Shown: positions 16,524 through 25,867, counted from the first letter of the stretch. The stretch: 64,000 nt of DNA from Gp13-AA77 sp036521995 (GCA_036521995.1 DATDGR010000233.1:14713-78712); one strand, 5' to 3'. Made by a program: numbers and translations. The notes: a model not told the origin generated them from the letters alone.

Positions 16524-19127
16524 CTACGATAGGCATCGCGAGACCACCAGCGTGATGTCATCTGCCTGTTCCCGGCCGCTGAAGTGCTGAACGGTCGCGA
16601 CCACCTCTTGCAAAAGGGAAGAGACCGCGCGGTGACATTGGGACGTCACCGTATCAATCAGCCGTCCTTCGCCGAATTCCTCCCCCTCGGCGTTCTCCGC
16701 CTCAGTAACGCCGTCGCTATACACAATCAGCGTGTCTCCTGGGGCGAGCTGCGTCTCCGCCACCGAGCACTCCCACTGCTCAAAGAGTCCCAGTACGGTA
16801 CAGGTGGGTTCCAGACGTTCGACCGCCGGCGGCGAGCCGCCCGCTGGGCGGGAGTCCTTGCCGCGCACCAGGAGCGGCGGGAGGTGCCCGCAATTGGCGT
16901 AGCGCAGGCGCCGGGTGGAGTCTTCGTAGTCCGCAAAGAAGAGGGTGGCGTAACTGCTGTCACTGCTGTTTTCGTAGAACAATTGATTTACTGACTTGAG
17001 CAGGCGAGGCAGGTCGTCCAAGGCCACGGCGTACTGGCTGCGCAAATTGGCCTGCAGGTTGGCCATCAGCAAGGCGCCGGAGATTCCCTTTCCCGCAATG
17101 TCAGCCAGCACCAGTCCCAGGCGGCCGGGGCGGAGCTCGAGGAAGTCGTAGTAGTCTCCACCGACTTGACGAGCCTGGATGCAGCCGCCCGCGTATTGAA
17201 GAGTCCTCATCACGGGTAGCTTCTGCGGGAACAACCTGGCCTGGACTTGCTTCGCGTACTCCATTTCCTGCGCAATGCGCCGCTCAGCCTCGATTTGCTC
17301 GGCGATCTTTTCACCCAGCCGAATACTCTCGAGGGCTAGTCCTGCCTGGCTCGCCACCGAAGCCAAAAGGCGCTTGTCCTCGCGCGAGTAAGGCTCTTCC
17401 GACAGCCGGGAACCCAGTGCAATAACGCCGGTCAGGCGGCCGTCGCCCCCCAGCAGCGGGACCAGGCATTCCGGCTCGGTGGATCCGAACTCTAAAGGTT
17501 TGGAACCATCGCCGGCGGGTTGAATCTCGATGGGCTCTCCTCGACGTCGCAACTGCTGAAGCAGGGGCGTATCAGGCGAGACCGCCGCCGGCTCAAGTGC
17601 TGCTTGCGCCGCAGTCCGCTGCAAGCGCAACTGGCCGTCGCCTGCTTCCAGATACACGGCGATGGTGGTCGGATGGAGGGCCTGTTTGATCTCTTCCTCA
17701 AGGAGCGCAGCCAACTGCTCCCGCCGCATAGCTTTGCGGATATTGAGGGCGAGGTTCTCCAGGATTTGGCGGGCGTCATACGCGCTTCGGAAGAAGGCGC
17801 GGTCGATCCTTTTGCTGACTCGTGAGCGGATCTGCAAATTGACCAAGGTGGAGAGCGCACCAAAGGCGATGCCGAAGCCCAGGCTAATGGGCAGTGTGAT
17901 CGGGCTACTGAGGCGCGCGAACCCGGCAAGAACGGTAATGAACAGCCAGATCGCCAGTGAGGTCACAAGGGCCGTGAGAACCAGGAATCCGCGTTGCACC
18001 AGCAGGTAGCGCGCGCTCCTCTTCAGAAGCACCGGGATTTCGAGCACGCGATGCTTGACCACGGCGTAAGCGAAGGACACAGGGAAAAGGCCTAGCAAGA
18101 TGACAACGACTGCCAACAAGAAAAGGGGAACATGAAACTTGAGAAAGTCGTTGGCCGCCAGCAAGAGCGTTCCCGGTATGACACCCCCGAGCGTTCCCCA
18201 GAGAATCACGCGAATCTTGCGCCGCGCTTCGGGGGTGCGCGTCGTGAAAGCATTTGAGGCCAGCGAAACCAGGCCCAGGATGATGAAGCCGTAGCCGTAG
18301 GACAATCGAATCAGTTCGGCGGTATTTTCCCCGGCCAGCCTGACGAGCGCGGCCGGCGCACGAGGCCCGCCGGCTGCGAGTCCTGGCAGCGCCCAGGATA
18401 CGCCCAGCGCGAAGCCCAGCCACTTCAGCCACGGGGCGCGCCGGTCGAGCGGTGACCGCTCCGGAAACACGGAGAAGAAGTAGTAAAACAGCGCTCCCCC
18501 CAGACTGTCGAAGATCGCCCGGAAGGCCAGGAGGAAGGTTCGCAAAGCCGGGCCGAGATTTGCGAACGAATTGCCTGCGCCGGGAATGGCAATGAAGCCC
18601 GCGAACATGAGGGTGAGAAGCCAGACGTTCCGGTCTTCCGGGCGGAGAAACAGGATGGCGACTCCGACCACGAGGAATGGGAGCGGATACGCATTGGCGA
18701 TAGCCGCGCTTACCTGCCCCGCGATGCCCCCCTCCGGCGATAGCGAGCGGCGGAGCCGGAACACGGCGTTGACCACAAACGGCGCCGCTACCCTGGGGCG
18801 CTCGACGGTCAGTTCGACCCCATCGCCGGGCCGGTGCTGCGCCCAGGCATGGCCTATGGAGTCGGAGTCTTTGATAGGCCGTCCGTTGATGGCGAGGATT
18901 TGATCTCCCGGTCTCAGGCCTGCCTTTTCAGCCGGACTGCCGGGAACAATGCTCTGAACGAGCTCTGAGTGTTCGGAGGCGAGGTAGAGGTTGGAAAAGC
19001 CCAGTTCCACCGGGACCATCTCGCGGACGGAGAACATCCAAAGGGCGCTGTACAGAATCATGGCTCCGGCAAGGAATGTCGCCAGGATTCCAAGCAGCGG
19101 TTTCGGGAGTGACAGAGACTGGACCAT
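16524..19127 (-). CDS. Membrane PDZ-GAF-SpoIIE (PP2C-type) protein phosphatase
   Basis: An 867-residue signalling protein. In order: one N-terminal membrane segment (LLGILATFLAGAMILYSALW); a PDZ domain (about 45-115) with SIVPGSPAEKAGLRPGDQIL; seven or so membrane helices (about 135-400); a GAF domain (about 440-600); and a C-terminal SpoIIE phosphatase (about 640-867) with GGDYYDF, LADIAGKGISGALLMANLQ and YSDGVTEAEN, whose Asp residues bind metal. Such RsbU-like enzymes dephosphorylate anti-sigma-factor antagonists in partner-switching stress pathways. No sigma factor, RsbW or RsbV gene is adjacent. The gene follows the P450 gene by 29 bp, so the two are probably co-transcribed. No clear Shine-Dalgarno precedes the ATG. 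Confidence 0.88.
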   Translation of the reverse strand: MVQSLSLPKPLLGILATFLAGAMILYSALWMFSVREMVPVELGFSNLYLASEHSELVQSIVPGSPAEKAGLRPGDQILAINGRPIKDSDSIGHAWAQHRPGDGVELTVERPRVAAPFVVNAVFRLRRSLSPEGGIAGQVSAAIANAYPLPFLVVGVAILFLRPEDRNVWLLTLMFAGFIAIPGAGNSFANLGPALRTFLLAFRAIFDSLGGALFYYFFSVFPERSPLDRRAPWLKWLGFALGVSWALPGLAAGGPRAPAALVRLAGENTAELIRLSYGYGFIILGLVSLASNAFTTRTPEARRKIRVILWGTLGGVIPGTLLLAANDFLKFHVPLFLLAVVVILLGLFPVSFAYAVVKHRVLEIPVLLKRSARYLLVQRGFLVLTALVTSLAIWLFITVLAGFARLSSPITLPISLGFGIAFGALSTLVNLQIRSRVSKRIDRAFFRSAYDARQILENLALNIRKAMRREQLAALLEEEIKQALHPTTIAVYLEAGDGQLRLQRTAAQAALEPAAVSPDTPLLQQLRRRGEPIEIQPAGDGSKPLEFGSTEPECLVPLLGGDGRLTGVIALGSRLSEEPYSREDKRLLASVASQAGLALESIRLGEKIAEQIEAERRIAQEMEYAKQVQARLFPQKLPVMRTLQYAGGCIQARQVGGDYYDFLELRPGRLGLVLADIAGKGISGALLMANLQANLRSQYAVALDDLPRLLKSVNQLFYENSSDSSYATLFFADYEDSTRRLRYANCGHLPPLLVRGKDSRPAGGSPPAVERLEPTCTVLGLFEQWECSVAETQLAPGDTLIVYSDGVTEAENAEGEEFGEGRLIDTVTSQCHRAVSSLLQEVVATVQHFSGREQADDITLVVSRCLS

Positions 19128-19156
19128 GGTCTTGAGAGGCGGTGCCGGGCCGGGCG

Positions 19157-20539
19157 TTAGTTGCGTCTGTGAATCACCATCCGGATGCCGTGTTTCGGCC
19201 TGAGGGTGACGCTCGGGAGCAATGCGATTGGGTGGCCGGGAACCAGGGTGAGGCGGAAGCCCTGAGCGATAGCGGCGAGGAGCAACGTGGATTCCATCTG
19301 TGCGAAACCGGCTCCCACGCAGACGCGAGGGCCGCCTCCGAAGGGGAAATACGCGAACCTCGGCAGCGTCCCCTGGCGAATAGAATCATTTTGCCACCGA
19401 TCGGGATCGAAGCGCTCTGGATGGGGGAAAAAGCGCGGATCGCGATGCGTAACCCAAGGCGAAATGAAGACATTCGTGCCCGCTGGCAGGCGGTAGCCGC
19501 CCGCCTCGAAACCCTCCAGGGTCTCACGGCCGATGCCCCAGGCCGGCGGATAGAGCCGCAGAGACTCCTTCAGCACCCGGTCGGTGTAGCGGAGCCCAGG
19601 CAGGTCGCCGGGCGAGGGGACACGTCCGTCGAGAACCTGCTGAAGTTCGCCGGCGAGCTTTTCCTCGACCTCGGGATTCTGGCTGAGCAGGTACCACGTC
19701 CAGGAAAGGGCCAGGGCCGTGGTTTCATGCCCGGCCAGGAAGAGGGTCATGGCCTCGTCGCGAAGCTCGCGGTCATCCATCGTGCTTCCCGTTTCATCCT
19801 GCGCGCGCAAGAGCAGGCTGAGAAGGTCTTGAGATTCGCCCGAACCGTTTTGGCTACGGCGCTGGCGGATGATGGCGTAAAGAATGGCGTCGAGCTGGCG
19901 CACAGCGCGCCCCATCTTGGACACGCGGGGGATGCGGAACCACTTGGGCAGCACCATGGCCAGACGTGCATAATCGGCAAAGCGCTCCATCACCACCTGC
20001 AGCGCTTCGCCCACCTCGTGCGCTTGAGCGGACACGTCGGCGCCGAACAGGCAACGGGCCACAATCTGCAGCGTGAGCCGCATCATCTCCTGATGAACGT
20101 CGAATACTCCGCCGTCCTGCCAGGCACCGATTGCGCGCTCCGTGCAATCGGTCATCACCTTGGCGTAGTTCAAGATGTTGTCGCGGTAGAACGCCGGCTG
20201 TACGAGCTTTCGCTGGCGGCGCCACTCCTCGCCTTCGGTGGTCAGAAGGCCGTCGCCCATGACCCCCGCCAGAGCTCGATAGTCACGCGACTTCACGAAT
20301 CGCAAGGAGTTCTTGACTAAGATGGATTCAATGTCGTCCGGGTGCGCTAGCAGGCACACAGGAATATGCAGGAAGTGAAAAAGGACCACGTCGCCATACT
20401 GCCGTGCCATCCGGGTCATGAAGCCGAGCAAATCGCGCCTGAGCTCGAGCATACTTCCGATGAAAGGACGGCCCTTCGGTCCGGGCGGGAGCCCGAGAGC
20501 GCCGGCCCACTTTTGCTCTGGGGCTGCGACGGACGTCAT
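19157..20539 (-). CDS. Cytochrome P450
   Basis: A 460-residue heme monooxygenase. The proline-rich start GLPPGPKGRPFIGS is typical, the I-helix reads AGHETTA, the K-helix ExxR is KESLRLYPP, the PERF region is PERFDPDRW, and the heme loop is FPFGGGPRVCVG with the thiolate cysteine near residue 406. The eukaryote-like sequence features and length resemble CYP102/CYP110-like bacterial fatty-acid or terpenoid hydroxylases; the substrate is unknown. No ferredoxin or reductase gene is adjacent. It starts 7 bp after phhB, with AGGA 6 nt before the ATG, so phhB, P450 and the SpoIIE gene form a tight unit. Confidence 0.93.
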   Translation of the reverse strand: MTSVAAPEQKWAGALGLPPGPKGRPFIGSMLELRRDLLGFMTRMARQYGDVVLFHFLHIPVCLLAHPDDIESILVKNSLRFVKSRDYRALAGVMGDGLLTTEGEEWRRQRKLVQPAFYRDNILNYAKVMTDCTERAIGAWQDGGVFDVHQEMMRLTLQIVARCLFGADVSAQAHEVGEALQVVMERFADYARLAMVLPKWFRIPRVSKMGRAVRQLDAILYAIIRQRRSQNGSGESQDLLSLLLRAQDETGSTMDDRELRDEAMTLFLAGHETTALALSWTWYLLSQNPEVEEKLAGELQQVLDGRVPSPGDLPGLRYTDRVLKESLRLYPPAWGIGRETLEGFEAGGYRLPAGTNVFISPWVTHRDPRFFPHPERFDPDRWQNDSIRQGTLPRFAYFPFGGGPRVCVGAGFAQMESTLLLAAIAQGFRLTLVPGHPIALLPSVTLRPKHGIRMVIHRRN

Positions 20540-20546
20540 TCGGATC

Positions 20547-20834
20547 CTAGGAAATACTCTCGAGGCGGTTGATCTGGTGTGCTAGATCGAAATCCTTCTG
20601 GGTGATTCCGCCGGCGCTGTGGGTGCACAGGGCCATTGTCACGCGGTTGTACTTGATGGTGATGTCAGGATGATGGTTTCCCCGCTCGGCTGCCTCGGCG
20701 ACACGATTGACGAACGCCATGGCAGGCAGAAAGGATTTGAAACTGAACTGCCTCTCGATGTTGCCGCCGGCGCGCGACCACCCCGGCAGATGCTGCAGTT
20801 TCTCGCTGATCTCGGCTTCGCTTAGTGTGGCCAC
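20547..20834 (-). CDS. phhB: Pterin-4a-carbinolamine dehydratase
   Basis: A 95-residue protein of the PCD/DCoH family, which dehydrates 4a-hydroxytetrahydropterin to recycle the cofactor of aromatic amino acid hydroxylases. The active-site stretch NHHPDITIKYNRVTMAL and the CTHSAGGIT segment carry the expected His residues. The start is GTG with GGAG five bases upstream. It overlaps the end of the P-loop gene by 13 bp. No phenylalanine hydroxylase is in the window, so the partner is elsewhere; in many bacteria PCD-like proteins also appear without one. Confidence 0.92.
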   Translation of the reverse strand: MATLSEAEISEKLQHLPGWSRAGGNIERQFSFKSFLPAMAFVNRVAEAAERGNHHPDITIKYNRVTMALCTHSAGGITQKDFDLAHQINRLESIS

Positions 20835-21511
20835 GTTTGCTCCAAGGCGGAACGATGCTGGCTTAAGAACGACGGACGGTTCCGGTGGTCGGCGGCGGCC
20901 AGCTTATCTCTTACGAAATCGGCCAGCGCCGGACTCCAGAAGCCGGGCTTCGAAACGGGGAAGACAAGCTTGGCGGCCAGGGAGCCGGCATCGATGCCGG
21001 ACCACCGTGAGGCGTCAGACGCAGTTTCGATGGTTTGCCACCCGAGCGTTACCAAGGCGTCCGCTTTAGCCAAAGCGCGCGCGGCCGAGGGCTTGAAATC
21101 AGCGCGCGAGCCGTCCACGACCGCGAGGTACAACAGCGGCTTAATGAACTCCAAGATGCTGTTGCTCTCGATCACCACCCACTCGGCTCCCTGCAGTTTT
21201 CGCCAGAGCAGCGGCAACGCGCTAGCGAGTTGCCCCTGACGTGCGCGCAGCCAGAAAGACCGTCGGGCCCCGGCTGCAAGATAGCGGCATGTGTCGCTGC
21301 GTCCTGCCGCGTCAGGTTCTTCCGTCAGTGCAAAGGGATGTTCGCTCGGGGCGCAGTCGCAGGCGCGCCCGTCGCGCGAGCAGATCCCGTGGCCGTACTG
21401 CGTGATCTTCACGGCCGTCCAGCCGAGCGGCGCAAACTCGCGGACGAGCGTCGACATCACCGAGGTCTTACCGATGTTCCGGGTGTGACCGCCGATCACG
21501 ATGACTTTCAT
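20822..21511 (-). CDS. MobB-like P-loop NTPase with a cysteine cluster
   Basis: A 229-residue cytosolic protein. It begins MKVIVIGGHTRNIGKTS, a Walker A loop like those of MobB (molybdopterin-guanine dinucleotide synthesis) and related SIMIBI GTPases; VVIESNSILEF near residue 110 could be the second nucleotide/metal motif. Unusual cysteines follow the P-loop: C44, C51, C53 (CSRDGRACDC) and C75. No molybdenum-cofactor gene is nearby, so MobB function is not assumed. The open frame extends to 21616, but ATG 21511 gives the canonical P-loop start. Its 3' end overlaps phhB. It may act in metal or cofactor handling for the adjacent enzymes, which is inference only. Confidence 0.75.
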   Translation of the reverse strand: MKVIVIGGHTRNIGKTSVMSTLVREFAPLGWTAVKITQYGHGICSRDGRACDCAPSEHPFALTEEPDAAGRSDTCRYLAAGARRSFWLRARQGQLASALPLLWRKLQGAEWVVIESNSILEFIKPLLYLAVVDGSRADFKPSAARALAKADALVTLGWQTIETASDASRWSGIDAGSLAAKLVFPVSKPGFWSPALADFVRDKLAAADHRNRPSFLSQHRSALEQTWPH

Positions 21512-21532
21512 GTGCGTTTCCGGGCGGTTCTC

Positions 21533-21538
21533 ATTATA
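21533..21538 (-). promoter_or_regulatory. -10 box TATAAT of the P-loop/phhB/P450 unit
   Basis: TATAAT on the - strand lies 21 nt before the ATG at 21511, with a weak GGAAA Shine-Dalgarno between. No convincing -35 hexamer lies at 16-18 bp. The divergent MBL-fold gene promoter lies within 80 bp. Confidence 0.45.
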
Positions 21539-21602
21539 ACGCGAGTGCAAAATACGGCAGGCCGGCAGATCGAGGTGCGGATTGTCTGGAGGACACCTGG
21601 AG

Positions 21603-21608
21603 TAGAAT
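21603..21608 (+). promoter_or_regulatory. -10 box TAGAAT, 6 nt before the MBL-fold gene start (leaderless candidate)
   Basis: TAGAAT, then GTAGGC, then ATG 21615. A weak TTGTCT lies 15 bp upstream. No Shine-Dalgarno can fit between the predicted transcription start and the ATG. Confidence 0.5.
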
Positions 21609-21614
21609 GTAGGC

Positions 21615-22253
21615 ATGATTCAGGAAGTGGTTCCCGTCGGAATGCTGCAATGCAACTGTTACATCCTCGGAGATGAGGCCACCGGTGAGGCCATGGTGAT
21701 CGACCCAGGCGATGACATCGACCGCGTCCAGCAAGTGCTGGAGCGGCACCGGCTGGCTCCGAAATACATCGTCGCTACTCATGCTCACATCGATCACGTG
21801 GGTGGCATCGAGAAACTGGCGCGGGCAACCGGCGCGGCGGTGATGATGCATCAAGAGGATCTGCCGCTCTATCAGAACCTGGCCACCCAGGCGGCCTGGC
21901 TGGGTGTCCGCTCTCCGGGCACGATCGAGGTTGATCAGTTTCTGCGGGAGGGTGATCGATTGCGATGGGGCGGGCGCTCTGTGGAGGTCCTGCATACCCC
22001 CGGACACTCACCGGGTAGTTTGTCGCTTTATCTTCCCGGGGACGAGCAGCGGGTCTTCAGCGGTGACACGCTGTTCCAGTCCAGTATCGGCCGCACTGAT
22101 CTTTGGGGTGGGTCTTACGCGGAGATTCTGAGGTCCATCGAAGGCAAACTGCTGGTGCTTCCCGATCTTATTCCGGTGTTTCCTGGACACGGCCCTTCCA
22201 CGACCATCGGCGAGGAGCGCCAGTTTAACCCATTTCTGACGGACTCCCGGTAA
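21615..22253 (+). CDS. MBL-fold metallo-hydrolase (glyoxalase II-like)
   Basis: A 212-residue metallo-beta-lactamase-fold hydrolase. Metal ligands are visible in THAHIDHVGG (HxHxDH), HTPGHSPGS, FSGDTLF and the C-terminal FPGHGPSTTI. The sequence starts like the short YcbL/glyoxalase II-type enzymes (VGMLQCNCYIL), which act on thioesters or related small substrates with two metals. It begins 104 bp from the divergent P-loop gene, with a -10 box exactly 6 nt before the ATG. True glutathione specificity is not implied. Confidence 0.92.
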   Translation: MIQEVVPVGMLQCNCYILGDEATGEAMVIDPGDDIDRVQQVLERHRLAPKYIVATHAHIDHVGGIEKLARATGAAVMMHQEDLPLYQNLATQAAWLGVRSPGTIEVDQFLREGDRLRWGGRSVEVLHTPGHSPGSLSLYLPGDEQRVFSGDTLFQSSIGRTDLWGGSYAEILRSIEGKLLVLPDLIPVFPGHGPSTTIGEERQFNPFLTDSR

Positions 22254-22279
22254 AGAATGCAGGGGTGGGGCTCTGAACC

Positions 22280-23920
22280 CTATTTCTGGCCCGAGCCCGC
22301 GTTCTGCTCCCGGCTGGCCACGTACTGCTTGGCGTGCGTGATCAGCGCCGCCGCCTGCGGCATCGCCTCCACGGCTTTGGCGACCAAGGGGTCATCCTCA
22401 CGCTCCAGCCGCAAGGCCTCGTCCTCGCCATAGATCATCAGGTAGAGCTGAACGCGGATGCGATGCTTCAGGAAGTCAAGGTTGTCGTTGACTTCGGCCG
22501 GCGTCACCGGGATGTGGTGGTCCGCCAGGTAGGAGTTGAATTCAGCGATCACCTCCGGCGTTACCTCGAAGTCGCGCGAGATGGTCTTGTGAAGCCCGAG
22601 GTAGCGCAGAGCGAATTCGGCAACAGCGTCGTGTTCGGCCAGCTTCTGCTCCACGTCATTCAGCTTGGTGGCTGACACTTCGATGTCCGGCGTAATTCCT
22701 CCGCCACCGTAAACCTCCCGCCCCCCGTCGGTCAGCCGCACCTGGCTCTTGGGGGTGGCTCCGTCTTCGGAGCGGTTGTAATAATCGTAGAGGGACACGT
22801 CTGAGTAGTCGCGCTGGATCAGCCGGCCGCTGGGAGTGTAGTAATGAGCCGTCGTGAGCGCCAGACCAGCGTGCTCGCTCAACGGGTAGACGGTCTGTAC
22901 CAGGCCTTTTCCGAAGCTGGGCTCGCCCATGATCAAGGCCCGGTCGTGATCCTGCAAGGCTCCGCTCACAATCTCAGCGGCGCTGGCAGTGTAGCGGTCG
23001 ATCAAGATCACCATGGGATACTCGTTGCCGCTGTTGCCGCGCGTGACGTAGTAGCGCTTCTCGCGGGAGGCGCGTCCGTAGTGGTAAACAATCAGTTGAT
23101 CTTTAGCCAGGAAGTGGTCGGAGACATCCACTGCCTCCTCGAGCAGGCCGCCAGGATTGTCGCGCAGGTCGAGAACGAGCCCCTTGAAACCCTGCGCGCC
23201 GAGTTTTTTCAGCGCCTCACTCAGTTCGTCATCCGTGGTCTCATCGAACCCGTTCAGGTGGACATAGGCCACGCCGGACTTGAGCATGAAGGCGCTATCC
23301 ACGGTGGGGCGCCGGATTTCGTCGCGCGTGATCGTGAACTCCACGGGCTCGTCGTAGCCTTCGCGGTGAACGCTGAGGTGAACCACCGTCCCTTTGGGAC
23401 CCTTCAGCATGTCCGCCACTTGAGTCGTGGTGAGGCCTTCGGTATCCTTCCCTTCAATCTTCCAGATGGTGTCGCCCGGCCGCAGCCCGGCTCTGAAGGC
23501 CGGCGATCCCGGGATGGGCTTCTCGACGAAAGTGGTCAGCTTGCCGGCCGGGTTGAGGCGCGGACCGATCGTCATCCCCACGCCGTAGTACTTGCCCTCC
23601 TGTTCCTCGCGGATCTGAGCGAAATACTTGGGGTCAAAGAAGTTGGAGTGCGGATCGAGCGTCCGCAGCATGCCGGGAATGGCGCCCACCGGGCTATTCG
23701 GCTCCGGTCCGTAGATCGCCTTGTTCGGGTCAACGGGATCGGCGTACTCGTGCTGGATGATTTCGTAAACGTGGGTGAAATCCTTCAGTCCGGATTGCAC
23801 CTCCGACTCGTCGCCGGTGGCGGCTACAGCCTGCACGCGTGGGCCGTACAGTCCACCCACCAGTGACCCCACGGCCACCGCACTAGCAACGAACCACACC
23901 AAGCGTCGAGCAGGTCTCAT
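22280..23920 (-). CDS. S41 family C-terminal processing peptidase
   Basis: A 546-residue exported protease of the CtpA/Prc type. An N-terminal signal/anchor (LVWFVASAVAVGSLVGGLYG) is followed by a PDZ domain (about 120-205, SPAFRAGLRPGDTIWKIEGK) and the S41 catalytic core. The Ser is in RYTASAAEIVSGAL (about residue 313) and the Lys in GEPSFGKGLVQ (about residue 338), forming the Ser/Lys dyad. It trims C-termini of periplasmic proteins such as lipoproteins or peptidoglycan hydrolases. The ATG has AAAGGAG four bases upstream. A TATACT -10-like box lies about 30 bp further up. It converges with the MBL-fold gene. Confidence 0.92.
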   Translation of the reverse strand: MRPARRLVWFVASAVAVGSLVGGLYGPRVQAVAATGDESEVQSGLKDFTHVYEIIQHEYADPVDPNKAIYGPEPNSPVGAIPGMLRTLDPHSNFFDPKYFAQIREEQEGKYYGVGMTIGPRLNPAGKLTTFVEKPIPGSPAFRAGLRPGDTIWKIEGKDTEGLTTTQVADMLKGPKGTVVHLSVHREGYDEPVEFTITRDEIRRPTVDSAFMLKSGVAYVHLNGFDETTDDELSEALKKLGAQGFKGLVLDLRDNPGGLLEEAVDVSDHFLAKDQLIVYHYGRASREKRYYVTRGNSGNEYPMVILIDRYTASAAEIVSGALQDHDRALIMGEPSFGKGLVQTVYPLSEHAGLALTTAHYYTPSGRLIQRDYSDVSLYDYYNRSEDGATPKSQVRLTDGGREVYGGGGITPDIEVSATKLNDVEQKLAEHDAVAEFALRYLGLHKTISRDFEVTPEVIAEFNSYLADHHIPVTPAEVNDNLDFLKHRIRVQLYLMIYGEDEALRLEREDDPLVAKAVEAMPQAAALITHAKQYVASREQNAGSGQK

Positions 23921-24139
23921 GAGACTCCTTTCCCCATGGAGCTGTTAACGAGTATAACATGTCTCCACGCCCGGAGCGCGGCCAGCGATCGGGGCATTCT
24001 GTTGGATGCGCCAGACGGTCCGGGAGAAACGCCCGGCGGAACCGATTTTCTTCTCCTCGTCACCCGGAGCCTGCCCATTCTATTGCCGGAGTTGTCTTGG
24101 ATTCCGCAGTGGTGATACACATGAGGGCGGAGGCGCAGA

Positions 24140-25867
24140 ATGAAGAGCTATCTCCCTGGAATGCCTTGGCTTATACCTTTTGTCCTGCTCATGGCTGCGA
24201 TCCGGCCACCCCCACCGGCTGGGTTTGGGGCTGCGGCTCCTGAATCACAAGGATCAGAACCATGGTGGAAACATGCCGTCTTCTACGAGATCTATCCTCG
24301 CAGCTTCAAAGACACAAATGGTGACGGCCTCGGCGACCTGAATGGCATCCCTTCCAAGCTCGATTACCTGCGCGACCTGGGGGTGGACGCCCTCTGGATC
24401 ACGCCCTTCTACCCCTCACCCCAGGTGGACTTCGGCTACGACATCAGCGACTACGAAAATGTCGACCCCGCTTACGGCAACCTGGCCGATTTCGATTACT
24501 TGCTCGCCGAGGCCCATCAGCGCGGGATCAGAATTGTCCTGGACATGGTCCTGAACCACACTTCCGACCAGCACCCCTGGTTTGTGGAGTCGCGCTCCTC
24601 CCGCGACAATCCCAAGCGTGACTGGTACATCTGGCGCGACGGCAAGAATGGAGGCCCGCCTAACAACTGGATCTCCGTCTTCGGCGGCCCCGCCTGGACG
24701 TTCGACGAAAAGACCGGTCAGTGGTACTACCGCTACTTCTACCCGCAGCAGCCCGACTTGAACTGGCGTAACCCGGCGGTTCAAAAAGCCATGTTCGACC
24801 AGGTGCGATTCTGGCTGAAGCGCGGCGTGGACGGCTTCCGTCTCGATGCGGTCGCCAATCTTTTCGAGGATCCCAGCCTTCGTGACAATCCCCTCCTGCC
24901 GGAGCCGGTGCCCGGCTCCACCACCGAACACGAAGAAGACGAGGTCTACAACATGGATCTGCCGGAGGTGCACACAGCGTTGCAGAGTTTGCGCAGGGTC
25001 ACCGACTCCTTTTCGGAGCGCATCCTGGTGGGCGAGACCTGGCCCAAAAACATGGCCGGTTTGCTGAAATACTACGGCCCTGAAAATAACGAGCTCCAGC
25101 TTCCCTTCAACTTTTTCTTCACCAAGGTTCCCAAGCTTGAGGCGGCGGCTTTCCGTTCCGAGGTGGAACAGACCCAGCAGGTGCTCGGGAGCCGCTGGAC
25201 CACATGGGTGCTCAGCAACCACGATCTGGTCAGAGCTTACACGCGCTACGGCGATGGCCGGCATAACGACCAGATCGCCAAGATTCTCGTCACCATGCTG
25301 CTCACCCTGCGCGGCACGCCCTTCCTTTACTACGGGGAAGAAATCGGCATGCAAAACAACGATCCCAAGACCATCGACGAGGTGCGCGACCCCGTGGGCA
25401 GGCGCAAGTGGCCCGCCGATAAAGGGCGCGACGGCGAGCGCACCCCGATGCAGTGGAATTCGAGTCCCGCCGCCGGTTTCACCACCGGCAAGCCTTGGCT
25501 GCCGATACCGGCCACGGCCGCCACCCACAACGTGGCGAGCGAGTCCGCCGACCCGGCTTCGATTCTGAATTTCTACAAGGCCCTGCTGCGCCTTCGCCGC
25601 CAAAGTCCGGCTTTGCTGGATGGGGAATATCAGACCCTGGGCGACGATCCTGCCGTCTTTGCCTACCTGCGCAAAACTCCGGGCGAGACGGTCGCGGTGG
25701 CGCTGAACATGTCTGCGCAGAAGCAGACGCTCGACCTCGGCAAGGCAAATCTGGGCCCGACGAGCCTCAAGGTGGTACTCAGCAGCGTGCGCTCTTCGGG
25801 CGAGCCCGTGGCCGGCAACGAACTCCGGCTTGACCCTTTCGAGGCCGTCGTGCTCAGTCGGCCTTAG
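24140..25867 (+). CDS. Secreted GH13 alpha-glucosidase
   Basis: A 575-residue alpha-amylase-family glycosidase with an N-terminal signal peptide (MPWLIPFVLLMAA). The domain begins WWKHAVFYEIYPRSF and shows the four GH13 regions: DMVLNHTSDQHPWF, GFRLDAVANLF (nucleophile Asp about 236), ILVGETWP (acid/base Glu about 299) and LSNHD (Asp about 362). QPDLNWRNP and the oligosaccharide-type region suggest the oligo-1,6-glucosidase/alpha-glucosidase subfamily; trehalose synthase is a less likely alternative. Export would place it in the periplasm for maltooligosaccharide hydrolysis. The ATG has GGAGG six bases upstream. It is divergent from the S41 gene. Confidence 0.92.
   Translation: MKSYLPGMPWLIPFVLLMAAIRPPPPAGFGAAAPESQGSEPWWKHAVFYEIYPRSFKDTNGDGLGDLNGIPSKLDYLRDLGVDALWITPFYPSPQVDFGYDISDYENVDPAYGNLADFDYLLAEAHQRGIRIVLDMVLNHTSDQHPWFVESRSSRDNPKRDWYIWRDGKNGGPPNNWISVFGGPAWTFDEKTGQWYYRYFYPQQPDLNWRNPAVQKAMFDQVRFWLKRGVDGFRLDAVANLFEDPSLRDNPLLPEPVPGSTTEHEEDEVYNMDLPEVHTALQSLRRVTDSFSERILVGETWPKNMAGLLKYYGPENNELQLPFNFFFTKVPKLEAAAFRSEVEQTQQVLGSRWTTWVLSNHDLVRAYTRYGDGRHNDQIAKILVTMLLTLRGTPFLYYGEEIGMQNNDPKTIDEVRDPVGRRKWPADKGRDGERTPMQWNSSPAAGFTTGKPWLPIPATAATHNVASESADPASILNFYKALLRLRRQSPALLDGEYQTLGDDPAVFAYLRKTPGETVAVALNMSAQKQTLDLGKANLGPTSLKVVLSSVRSSGEPVAGNELRLDPFEAVVLSRP

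Noticed and set aside
20822..21511. Assignment as MobB proper
   Set aside because: Only the P-loop region resembles MobB; the cysteine cluster and lack of molybdenum-cofactor genes do not support it, so it is called MobB-like only.
24416..25603. 395-codon open frame on the - strand opposite the GH13 gene
   Set aside because: Mirror of strong codon bias in the real gene; no independent evidence.
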